From positions 1,426,001 through 1,490,000 of the forward strand of contig NZ_CP075339.1 of NCBI RefSeq assembly GCF_024399335.1: a stretch of DNA of 64,000 nt. The letters run 5' to 3'. This DNA is from Leucobacter aridicollis. Its GTDB lineage: Bacteria > Actinomycetota > Actinomycetes > Actinomycetales > Microbacteriaceae. Each line of letters opens with the position of its first letter. Positions within the stretch are counted from its first letter, which is position 1. Both the position numbers and the translations under genes were made by a program. The notes under the pieces were generated by a model that made no database searches, was not told the DNA's origin, and saw only the letters and a list, made by a program, of their open reading frames with translations. Below, one piece after another: positions 27,020 to 34,826 of the stretch.

Positions 27020-28171
27020 CTAGAGCCCGCCACGCCGAATCAGTTGCGAGGCGATCACGTTACGTTGCACTTCGTTGGTGCCCTCGCCGACGATCATGAG
27101 CGGGGCGTCCCGGAAGTAGCGTTCGACGTTGTACTCGGTCGAGTACCCGTAGCCGCCGTGGATTCTCACGGCGTCGAGCGCAATCTCCATGGCTGCCTCA
27201 GAAGCAAAGAGCTTTGCCATGCCCGCCTCCATGTCGGAGCGTTCGCCGGCGTCATACTTTTCGGCCGCGAACCGGGTGAGCTGTCGTGCTGCAGTGAGCT
27301 TCGTCGCCATGTCCGCGAGATAGTTGCCGATCGCCTGGTGCTTCCAAATCGGTTTGCCGAATGTCTCACGCTCCTGGGCGTACTTCAGCGCGTCTTCGAG
27401 GGCAGCAGCGCCAACGCCCACCGCGCGCGCTGCGACCTGGATTCGCCCAGTTTCAAGCCCGCGCATCATCTGCGCGAAACCCCGGCCGGGGTCACCGCCA
27501 AGTACCGAACCGACTGGCGTTCGAAAGTCTGTGAGAACTATCTCGCAGCTTTCGACTCCCTTGTAGCCCAGCTTGGGGAGGTCGCGTGACACTTCGAGGC
27601 CGGGCCCGGGTTCGACGAGAACCACAGAGATTCCTCGGTGTTGTGGTGTGGCCGCCGGGTCGGTCTTGACGAGGAGAGCGATCAGCCCCGACCGTCGTGC
27701 GTTGGTGATCCAAGTCTTGGCGCCGTTGATGACATACGAATCGCCGTCAACGTGCGCGGTCGTCGTGATGGCTTGGAGGTCGGACCCGCCCCCGGGCTCG
27801 GTGAGCGCCATTGTTGCTCGGAGCTCGCCCGTGGCCATTCTTGGGAGGTATCGTTCGCGCTGCTCGTCGGTGCCGAACTCGGTCAGAAGCTTCGCGACAA
27901 CCGTGTGCCCGCCCATCGCGCCTGCGAGTGTCATCCAGCCGCGGGCAAGCTCTTCGGTGATTCGGGCGTAGCACGGCATCGACACTGGTAGGCCGTCGTA
28001 TTGCTCTGGTACCGCGAGTCCGAACACCCCCATCTCTTTCATCTGTTCGATCCATCGCTCGGGGTACTCGTTTGCGTGTTCGACGTCTCGCACGTGCGGC
28101 CGGACCTCGCGGTCAATGAATTCGCGAACTGTCTGAACGAGGAACGCCTCTTCGTCGCTGAGCGTGTGCAT
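27020..28171 (-). CDS. Acyl-CoA dehydrogenase
   Basis: 383 residues, ATG 28171. MALTEPGGGSDLQAITTTA, and [34 protein letters not shown] at the C-terminus. First gene of the six-gene catabolic operon, 34 bp before the MaoC gene. The upstream 240 bp should hold its promoter; the AT-rich TATAGAAAATATT at 28239-28251 partly matches the GntR operator candidate. Confidence 0.9.
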   Translation of the reverse strand: MHTLSDEEAFLVQTVREFIDREVRPHVRDVEHANEYPERWIEQMKEMGVFGLAVPEQYDGLPVSMPCYARITEELARGWMTLAGAMGGHTVVAKLLTEFGTDEQRERYLPRMATGELRATMALTEPGGGSDLQAITTTAHVDGDSYVINGAKTWITNARRSGLIALLVKTDPAATPQHRGISVVLVEPGPGLEVSRDLPKLGYKGVESCEIVLTDFRTPVGSVLGGDPGRGFAQMMRGLETGRIQVAARAVGVGAAALEDALKYAQERETFGKPIWKHQAIGNYLADMATKLTAARQLTRFAAEKYDAGERSDMEAGMAKLFASEAAMEIALDAVRIHGGYGYSTEYNVERYFRDAPLMIVGEGTNEVQRNVIASQLIRRGGL

Positions 28172-28411
28172 CCTTGCCTCTATTCGTGACGGGGTAGTCG
28201 GGGAAACGGGGTAGGCCGCCTCGCAAGCAACAATACAATATAGAAAATATTAGGCAAGGGGTGAATTGCTCGAACTGCATGACGGCGATCGGCAGCCGGC
28301 TGGCTGGGCCAGATCTCGACTGTCCAAGGAGATGCGCTGCGATACGGGCGCAAGTGACCCCCGCTCCGCAAAACTCCGACGGCTCTCACAAAGGTCTGGG
28401 ATGATGGGGCT
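28172..28411. promoter_or_regulatory. Divergent intergenic region, no gene seen
   Basis: This 240-bp gap separates the acyl-CoA dehydrogenase operon from the DsbA-like gene. It contains an AT-rich inverted repeat (AATAT-AGAAA-ATATT, 28237-28251) in otherwise GC-rich DNA, probably promoter/operator for the complement-strand operon. On the + strand GATGAT (28400-28405), 6 nt before ATG 28412, is a possible leaderless -10. Confidence 0.4.
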
Positions 28412-29485
28412 ATGGCTGCTCCGCATGGATCGAACCAGCGCCAGGCCCCGAGTGCGGGCGTCTCTGGTGGACGACTCTTGCCAATTGCTGGCCTCTTTGT
28501 GGGCGCGGCTGGGGCGGTGGCTGCGGTCCTCGGCGCCTTCGCTGGCTCTGTTCCCGTCTACATTGCCGTTGGGCTTGGCGTCGTCGCTGTCGCGCTTGGG
28601 GTGGTGTCGCTCGCGCAGCGCCGTCGCGGGCCCGCGGCCATTGGCGGGCTTGTGCTTGGTGCCGCAGCTCTCGTTTTCGGAATTGCGACATTGGTGTCAG
28701 CGGCGCCCGGCCAAGACGCAGACCTGCCCCCGCAAGGGGAACTGGGAGAGCAGGCGGAACAGGGCCAGGAAGAGCAGGGCGAGGCGGAGGCCCCGGCGGG
28801 TGAAGGTCTCGTCTGGCCAAAGAACATGTCGACAGGGGGAGTTGTTGTCGCGGGCCCCGACGCAAAACTTCTCACGTCCGAGGCGCTCCCCGACAATGCG
28901 ACGCCGACACCGCGCAGCGCTGACGAGCTTGGGCAGCCGGCGCTCATTCAGATTTATCTCGACTACCGCTGCCCCTACTGCTCGGTGTTTGAAGACGCGA
29001 GCGGCGAGGTGCTGAGCGAAGTGCTCGAGGCCGAGGCCGCCGCCATCGAGATCCATCCCCTCACGTTCCTGGACCGGGCCTCGGCTGGGAGTTACTACTC
29101 GTCGCGCACGGCAGGCGCGATCGCGTGCCTCGCCGACGCGCAGCCCGACGCGGCGTGGGCGACTCACAATGCGTTTCTCGCTCCAGAGTTCCAACCCACT
29201 GAGGGGCAATCCGGCCACACGAACGACGAGCTCATCGCCGAGATCGAGCGCGTCGCCGGCTCCGTGTCTCCTGAAGCGAGATCGTGCATCAGTGAGGAGC
29301 GCTTTGTTCCTGTGTCACAGGCGCTCAACGATTGGGTGTTCGCGAACCCGGTCCCGTTCTCCGGCGACCCTGGGCTGAAAGTCACCAGTGTCCCGCTCGT
29401 CGTCGTGAAGGGGACGCCCTATGAGGGTGACCCGAGTGACCCGGCTGAGTTCCGAGAGTTCCTCTCCGCCCAAGGCGTGCTCTGA
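28412..29485 (+). CDS. Membrane-anchored DsbA-like thioredoxin-fold protein
   Basis: 357 residues. Residues ~20-98 form three hydrophobic segments; a Gln/Glu/Pro-rich linker (~100-135) follows, then an extracellular DsbA-like domain with redox motif CPYC in IYLDYRCPYCSVFED and the cis-Pro region VTSVPLVVVKG. Two further cysteines occur (AIACLAD, SCISEE). Family members in actinobacteria carry out disulfide exchange outside the membrane. The start has no ribosome site and may be leaderless. No operon partner. Confidence 0.8.
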   Translation: MAAPHGSNQRQAPSAGVSGGRLLPIAGLFVGAAGAVAAVLGAFAGSVPVYIAVGLGVVAVALGVVSLAQRRRGPAAIGGLVLGAAALVFGIATLVSAAPGQDADLPPQGELGEQAEQGQEEQGEAEAPAGEGLVWPKNMSTGGVVVAGPDAKLLTSEALPDNATPTPRSADELGQPALIQIYLDYRCPYCSVFEDASGEVLSEVLEAEAAAIEIHPLTFLDRASAGSYYSSRTAGAIACLADAQPDAAWATHNAFLAPEFQPTEGQSGHTNDELIAEIERVAGSVSPEARSCISEERFVPVSQALNDWVFANPVPFSGDPGLKVTSVPLVVVKGTPYEGDPSDPAEFREFLSAQGVL

Positions 29486-29651
29486 GGGCGCTGACCGGGC
29501 ATAACTGTGAGCAGCGAATGAGCTGTATCTGAGCCAACAGAGGCGCGAATCTTCGGGGCGCCGGAGACTAACCCCACACACATCACCAATTCGAAGACGC
29601 ACGCTCCCGAGCAGCACGGCGCTCACATCGCAAGGCCCGACAAGTCGGTGC

Positions 29652-30275
29652 CTACGCGACCATTCCGCGCCAAGTGATCTCGAACGCCGCGGCGAGCCGG
29701 CGCCGGGCGTCCGGCGATTCGAGCGGTTCGCCGCGCACGATCGATTGGTAGTACGCGGCCCCAGCGATCGCGTCGAACGCGGCCTCGACGTCGAGGTCCT
29801 GCCGCAGGATCCCGCGCTCGATGCCAGCGCGGAGCGCCCGCTCAACCGGGCCGCGTCGGCGGCTCACGTGCGACTCCCAGTAGGCGCGCTGGAGGGCCCG
29901 GTCAGCCATGACGAGGCGGATCCGCTGCCGAAACCGTGCCTCAGAGTATCCCGAGGCGTCGACCGACGCTGGCGAACCGAGAAGCGAGCTAAAGAGCGTC
30001 TCCCGGAGGTCTCCCTCGAGCGGGAGCTCCGGTGGCACCGTCCGCCCGACGTCGAGCGCGGCGGCGATGAGCGTCGTGAGTGACGGCCACCGGCGATATA
30101 GCGCCGCCCGACTGACACCCGAGCGCTCGACGACACGAGAGACGGTGACGTCTTCCTCGGCGTCGATGAGGCCGAGCACCGCGGAAATGATCTGCGGATC
30201 CATGTCGGAGTCACGCGGCCTGCCGGGGCCACGGCGAACCGTGGCCCCGGCAGGGGCTGGCGCGGTGAGCGTCAC
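29652..30275 (-). CDS. TetR-family regulator
   Basis: 207 residues. N-terminal HTH: ISAVLGLIDAEEDVTVSRVVERSGVSRAALYRRWPSLTTLIAAAL. The GTG start (30275) overlaps the phosphatase stop (GTGA), so it is the last gene of the phn-like operon and likely controls it. The 165-bp stretch to the convergent DsbA-like gene (29486-29651) holds no gene and only a weak hairpin. Confidence 0.85.
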   Translation of the reverse strand: MTLTAPAPAGATVRRGPGRPRDSDMDPQIISAVLGLIDAEEDVTVSRVVERSGVSRAALYRRWPSLTTLIAAALDVGRTVPPELPLEGDLRETLFSSLLGSPASVDASGYSEARFRQRIRLVMADRALQRAYWESHVSRRRGPVERALRAGIERGILRQDLDVEAAFDAIAGAAYYQSIVRGEPLESPDARRRLAAAFEITWRGMVA

Positions 30276-31030
30276 GCGCCGAGCGCCCGTGCGCGGAGCT
30301 TCGCGATCGTGTCGCCCGTGAGGCCCGCGGCGTACAGCGGCGCGAGGGCGTCGCCGTGGCGTTCGCGGACGGAGCCGAGCAGGATCCGCATCGACACGTC
30401 CATCCCATCATCCGTGAGCGCCGCGCCGTCGAACGCGGTGGGGTCGATGCCGAGCTTTTCGAACACCGCGCTCATCGCGGTACGAGTGCGCGCCATGATT
30501 GCGGGCATGTTCGGTCCCGTCTTCGCGTAGTCGGCGACGATCACGTCATCGTCCGCCCCAAGTACGAGCAGCAGGCAGGCGGCGAGCACACCCGTGCGGT
30601 CGCGTCCGGCCGCGCAGTGAAACGCTGTCGCACCGGTGGCGTTCGCGATGATGTCGAGCGCAGTGACGATGAGCGGAGCCGCGCGGTCGATCATGCCGAC
30701 GTACATCTCGCCCATCAGCTCGTGCGTCAGCTCGGGGGCGTCGCCAGCTGGAGCCTTGATCGAACCCATGAACGGCAGATGATGGTATGCAACTGGATAG
30801 TCGGCGAGGGGGCCGCGGCCTGTCACCTGCACCTCGTGTGGCGAGCGGAGGTCGATGATCGCGGCGAGGCCGTCGGTCACGAGCGTGGCCGCGAACTCGG
30901 GGGTAACTGTCGCGAGATCGTCGGTCCGGATCGCGACGCCGTCGCGGAGCGTGCCCCCAGCGATTGGCGTCCCACCGAGGTCGCGCATGTTGACGGGCGT
31001 GCTGAGCTCGAGCTCGAGTGTGGCGGTCAT
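30272..31030 (-). CDS. Tyrosine-phosphatase-fold phosphatase (Y_phosphatase3-like)
   Basis: 252 residues, start ATG 31030 overlapping the PhnE-like stop (ATGA). Active-site loop HCAAGRDRTG (H-C-x5-R) around residue 135 gives a cysteine-nucleophile phosphatase. The N-terminal VNMRDLGGTPIAGGTLRDGVAIRTDDL is typical of bacterial Y_phosphatase3 proteins, which can act on phosphoinositides or other phosphate monoesters as well as phosphotyrosine. It is embedded in an importer operon, so a role on the imported organophosphorus compound is plausible but unproven. Confidence 0.82.
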   Translation of the reverse strand: MTATLELELSTPVNMRDLGGTPIAGGTLRDGVAIRTDDLATVTPEFAATLVTDGLAAIIDLRSPHEVQVTGRGPLADYPVAYHHLPFMGSIKAPAGDAPELTHELMGEMYVGMIDRAAPLIVTALDIIANATGATAFHCAAGRDRTGVLAACLLLVLGADDDVIVADYAKTGPNMPAIMARTRTAMSAVFEKLGIDPTAFDGAALTDDGMDVSMRILLGSVRERHGDALAPLYAAGLTGDTIAKLRARALGA

Positions 31031-31866
31031 GTGATCTTCTTTCTGATGAGGGCGCTGCCCTGGTCGATTGCCGTGACGAGCACGATGATGCAGATGATGA
31101 TTGCGCTGAGGTGGCCGTAGTCGTACATGCGCATGGCAGTGGTGAGTTCGAGGCCGATGCCACCAGCGCCGACAAGGCCGAGGATCGTCGCCCCGCGCAC
31201 GTTGCCTTCGAAGAGCAGCAGCGTGTACGAGACGAGCAGTGGGGCTGCCTGCGGCAGTACTCCGTACTGGATCACCTGGCGCTTGGATGCACCGACCGCC
31301 TGCATGGCAACCATGGGCCCGCGATCGACGGACTCCATCGCTTCGGCGAAGACTTTGCCGATGGAGCCAATGGACCCGAGCGTCATCGCGAGAATCCCGG
31401 CGAACGGGCCGAGGCCGACGGCCGAGACGAACATGAGCGCGAAGACGAGGTCGGGCACCGAACGGATCACGTTCATGATCCACCGTGCCGGGTAGTACAG
31501 CCACCTGGGGGAGATGTTCGATGAGGCCGCGAACGCGACGATGAGCGAGAGCATCGCGCCGAGCACGGTGCCGACGACTGCCATCTGGAACGTCTCGATG
31601 AGCAACTCGACTATCTTGCCGAACTTTGAGAAGTCGGGCGGGAACAGCCGCGAGAGGAACTCTCCCATGTTCACCGCGCCCTCGCCGAGTTTCGCGAAGT
31701 TGAACTGGGCGCCGTTGAACGACCAGATGAGCACGATGACGGCGACGGGAAGGCCCATGAGGAATCGGGCGCGGGGGAGCGAGACCGCCTGTTCGAGGCG
31801 CGCTCGATCAGCTGCTGGCAGCTCGGGCTGCTGTGCTTTCGGGCGCTCAGGCGCCTGCGTGGACAC
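31027..31866 (-). CDS. phnE: Phosphonate-type ABC transporter permease (PhnE-like)
   Basis: 279 residues with about six hydrophobic helices and the EAA-type loop (AEAMESVDRGPMVAMQAVGASKRQVIQYGVLPQA). Family resemblance to PhnE/PtxC permeases. GTG start at 31866, preceded by a 12-nt perfect complement of the 16S 3' end (31870-31881) with 9-nt spacing. The start lies 20 bp inside the end of the ATPase gene, and the stop overlaps the phosphatase start. Confidence 0.85.
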   Translation of the reverse strand: MSTQAPERPKAQQPELPAADRARLEQAVSLPRARFLMGLPVAVIVLIWSFNGAQFNFAKLGEGAVNMGEFLSRLFPPDFSKFGKIVELLIETFQMAVVGTVLGAMLSLIVAFAASSNISPRWLYYPARWIMNVIRSVPDLVFALMFVSAVGLGPFAGILAMTLGSIGSIGKVFAEAMESVDRGPMVAMQAVGASKRQVIQYGVLPQAAPLLVSYTLLLFEGNVRGATILGLVGAGGIGLELTTAMRMYDYGHLSAIIICIIVLVTAIDQGSALIRKKIT

Positions 31867-32761
31867 TCGGGATCACCTCCTGGCTGGCGACGATGCCGGT
31901 GGCGCCTATACCGGCTGGCCCGTCGGAGCTTGCGGTCCCGTCGGCATACAGGGGCGCGAGTCGCTCCGCGTCGAGGTCGACGGTGCGGCCGCTCACGATC
32001 ATCTCGCCGTGGCGTAGCCCGACGACGCGGTCGGTGTGGGCGAGCGCCAACGGGAGCACGTGGAGGCTCACGAGCACCGGGATCCCGTCCTGTACCGCGA
32101 TCTCTCGCAGCAGCTCGAGTACCGAGTCGGCGAGCTTCGGGTCGAGGGACGCGACCGGCTCGTCCGCGAGGATGAGTTTCGGCTGCTGCATGAGCGCTCG
32201 CGCAATCGCAACGCGCTGCTGCTGGCCGCCGCTCAGCGAGCGGGCCTGGTCCTTGGCCTTGTGCGCGATGCCTACCCGGTCGAGCAGTTCGAGTGCACGT
32301 TTGCGATGCGCCGAGGTGAACCCATAGGCGAGATTGATGGGCCCAGCGCTGTGCAGGGCGCCGGTGAGCACGTTTGTGAGCACGCTCATGCGCGGGATGA
32401 GGTTGAACTGTTGGAACACCTGCCCGACCTCGGAGCGGAGGGTGCGAAGCTCGCCGCGTCGCAGGTTCGTGACGTCGTGCCCGGCGACGCGCACCTGCCC
32501 ACCCGATATCGCCGCGAACCCGGTGAGGGAGCGCATGAGCGTGGACTTGCCCGAGCCAGATGAACCGAGCAGTGCGACAATCTCTCCAGGGAAGAGGTCG
32601 AGCTCAACCCCGTCGAGCACGTTCGGGCCCTCGTCGTAGGCGACGCGTAGGTCGCGGACGGTGACGAGCGGGAGCGCCTGGCGCAATTCGGCTGTGGTCA
32701 TGGTGGCAGGATCGATGGGTGTAGGCGCTGAGCTGGTGGGCGAGTGTCGCAGGGCGCTCAC
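31847..32761 (-). CDS. phnC: Phosphonate-type ABC transporter ATPase (PhnC-like)
   Basis: 304 residues using GTG 32761, which overlaps the binding-protein stop (GTGA) and has GAGG upstream; ATG 32699-32701 is an alternative without a ribosome site. Motifs: Walker A GSSGSGKST, Q-loop FQQFNLI, signature LSGGQQQR, Walker B ILADEPVASLD, SLHV H-loop. The C-terminal tail (~30 residues, Gly/Ser-rich) extends beyond the usual end. Confidence 0.87.
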   Translation of the reverse strand: MSALRHSPTSSAPTPIDPATMTTAELRQALPLVTVRDLRVAYDEGPNVLDGVELDLFPGEIVALLGSSGSGKSTLMRSLTGFAAISGGQVRVAGHDVTNLRRGELRTLRSEVGQVFQQFNLIPRMSVLTNVLTGALHSAGPINLAYGFTSAHRKRALELLDRVGIAHKAKDQARSLSGGQQQRVAIARALMQQPKLILADEPVASLDPKLADSVLELLREIAVQDGIPVLVSLHVLPLALAHTDRVVGLRHGEMIVSGRTVDLDAERLAPLYADGTASSDGPAGIGATGIVASQEVIPSVHAGA

Positions 32762-33663
32762 TTGAGATCCTCGAGTTCGACGCCAGCGATCGCTGCGATG
32801 TCGGCGAAGGATGAGAAGAAGTCGGGCTTCGGGGCGATCACCGGCTCGAGCCCGGCGAAGCCGCCGTAGCCTGCGAGGCGCTCCTTGTTCTCTGCGGAAA
32901 ACACCTTGGGTAGCGCTTCTTCGAGCTGGGTGCGTGTCTCTGCGTCGAGCGACTGGCGCGCGAGTACCGACCCCATGACTGCCATCGGCGCGCTCTCGCC
33001 GACCGCGCGCCACTCGCCGTCCTCGAACGGGAACATGGGTGCGCCCATCTCGGTGAGCATGAACGCGGTGCACGCCGCGTCGACCTGGCCCTGCTCGAGG
33101 GCAGCGAAGCTGCCTTCGTGGCCGCCCGCGAAGATCGCCTCGTAGTCGGTGCCCTGCTCGAGGCCAGCCTCGTGAAGCATCGACACGGGCATGAAGTAGC
33201 CGGAGCTCGACGCCTGGTCGGCGAACGCGATCGTCTTGCCCTTGAGATCGGCGGGCGTCTTGACTGGCGAGTTGTTCAGCACGACGCATGTCGAGACGGG
33301 CTTGTCGTCGCCTGGCCACGCGAGCAGTGCATCCACCTCGCCGGTGTTCACCGCGAGGGCGGAGGGGAACCCGCTCATGATGCCGATGTCGACGTGGTCC
33401 GCACGAATTGCCTCGACGACTGAGAGGTAGTCGGGCACATCGGTGACCTCAACTTCGCGGCCAGTCTCAGCCTCGAGCAGCTCGACAAGCACGTCGACTG
33501 GGTTTTCGGCGGTCGGGTCGTCTGACATGGGAATGGTTGCGATCGTGATCGGCGCATCTGCGGCGGCTGAATCGTTGCCTGTGGGGTCCGCGGCCTGGCA
33601 GCCGGTGAGGGCGAGTGCGGCGATGCCGACGATGCCAAGCGAGGTGATGACGTTGCGACGCAT
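32758..33663 (-). CDS. phnD: Phosphonate-type ABC transporter binding lipoprotein (PhnD-like)
   Basis: 301 residues from ATG 33663 (AAAGG upstream). Lipoprotein signal with lipobox LTGC, then a PhnD/PtxB-like body: TIATIPMSDDPTAENPVDVLVELLEAETGREVEV and VDIGIMSGFPSA. Captures a phosphonate, phosphite or similar oxyanion outside the membrane for the PhnCE-like transporter. First gene of the five-gene operon. The promoter region 33664-33838 has a candidate PHO box. Confidence 0.85.
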   Translation of the reverse strand: MRRNVITSLGIVGIAALALTGCQAADPTGNDSAAADAPITIATIPMSDDPTAENPVDVLVELLEAETGREVEVTDVPDYLSVVEAIRADHVDIGIMSGFPSALAVNTGEVDALLAWPGDDKPVSTCVVLNNSPVKTPADLKGKTIAFADQASSSGYFMPVSMLHEAGLEQGTDYEAIFAGGHEGSFAALEQGQVDAACTAFMLTEMGAPMFPFEDGEWRAVGESAPMAVMGSVLARQSLDAETRTQLEEALPKVFSAENKERLAGYGGFAGLEPVIAPKPDFFSSFADIAAIAGVELEDLK

Positions 33664-33773
33664 GGTGACCTTTCGGGGAGTGAGGCGCTCGGAGAATTCC
33701 GAGAACACCTGTATTCAAACTTCCGAAGGTGACGAGCAATTACGAGACTGGGGGTTCGCTTCCCAAAGCTTTG

Positions 33774-33789
33774 GTGAACGGGTCGTGAA
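33774..33789 (-). promoter_or_regulatory. Candidate PHO-box direct repeat upstream of phnD
   Basis: On the complement strand TTCAC occurs twice at exactly 11-bp spacing, the second within GTTCACCAAAG, resembling the 11-bp direct-repeat units bound by PhoP in actinobacteria. It lies ~110 bp before the phnD start. The first unit is weak. Confidence 0.3.
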
Positions 33790-33838
33790 TTCCGGCGGCA
33801 ACCCTGAAAAGCGGAGAGGGGGCCTGGCTCGGCGAGCG

Positions 33839-34792
33839 CTACGAGGCTGAGCGTGACTCGCTGGCAGCTGGGCGCACCCGCACGATCCCCTCCTGTATGA
33901 CTGTGGCGACGAGAGCACCGTCGCGCGTGACGATCTCGCCCTGACACACGACGTGGTCGCCGGTTGTGCTCACGAGGCGCTGCGAGAACAGTAGCCAGTC
34001 GGACGGGGAGAAGTCGGAGTGAAACCAGATGTTCTGCTGCACTGTCGTCGAGAACATGCCTGGCGCGAGCCAGCCGTGCCCGAGCGCTGCGGCGGCTGGT
34101 TCGAGGATCGTGTCGTCGGCGATGTAGGCGACGAGAGCGATGCGGCCCTCCGGCGTCGCGAGCAGTTCCCGCTGTGCTGGTTCGCTGCCCGTGAACCGCA
34201 CCCACACCCGATTCGTGGTGCGCGGCTGCACGGTTTCGCCATACAGGGGCGGGTCAATATGCCTGGTGTCGAGCGCGCGTGCCTCGGCCCAGTAGGTGTC
34301 GAGCGGTGCGGGGTCGCCGGCCGCCGCCGAGAGCGGCCCGCGCGCCGCGATTGCCTCGGCAGCGGTGGGGAGCGACTCGGGGTCGGGGAGGCCCTCGACA
34401 CCCGGCACGTTCGCGGCCGGTGCCTCGCCCGGGCGCGGCGCACGAAGCAGCACGGTTGCGGCGGCGATCTCTCTGTTGCTCTGAACCAGTCGAACCGATC
34501 GGTTCGCATACCTGAACCCGTCGCGCACCCGCTCGACGACGTAGCTGAGTGTGCGGTCGCGGTCACCTGGGAGGAGGAACGCGATCTGCATGCTGTGTGG
34601 CAGCTGCCCCGCTGCGGCTGAGCGTACCGCTGCTGCGAGTGCCCCAACGGAGAGATCGCCGCCGTAGGCCGCTGGCCACGGGGTCGCGACCGTGCGGCCG
34701 GTCCACGCCTCGAACGAGCCGTCGCGTGCACCCGGAGCTGTGGTCTGCGTGAGCCCCCACGGGGTCGAAAGCTTCGGGTGGCGGTCGGTCAT
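33839..34792 (-). CDS. Acyl-CoA thioesterase (TesB-like double hotdog)
   Basis: 317 residues from ATG 34792 (AAAGGG upstream). Double hotdog layout: N-terminal AYGGDLSVGALAAAV and RVRDGFRYANRSVRLVQSNREIAAATVLL, C-terminal QNIWFHSDFSPSDWLLFSQRLVSTTGDHVVCQGEIVTRDGALVATVIQEGIVR, where Asp and Gln/Thr of the TesB active site can be placed. Hydrolyses acyl-CoA to the free acid. Lies 34 bp upstream of glpD's stop on the same strand, possibly co-transcribed. Confidence 0.82.
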   Translation of the reverse strand: MTDRHPKLSTPWGLTQTTAPGARDGSFEAWTGRTVATPWPAAYGGDLSVGALAAAVRSAAAGQLPHSMQIAFLLPGDRDRTLSYVVERVRDGFRYANRSVRLVQSNREIAAATVLLRAPRPGEAPAANVPGVEGLPDPESLPTAAEAIAARGPLSAAAGDPAPLDTYWAEARALDTRHIDPPLYGETVQPRTTNRVWVRFTGSEPAQRELLATPEGRIALVAYIADDTILEPAAAALGHGWLAPGMFSTTVQQNIWFHSDFSPSDWLLFSQRLVSTTGDHVVCQGEIVTRDGALVATVIQEGIVRVRPAASESRSAS

Positions 34793-34826
34793 CGCTGGGC
34801 GGCCCTTTCGTGAGTTGCGCTCAACC

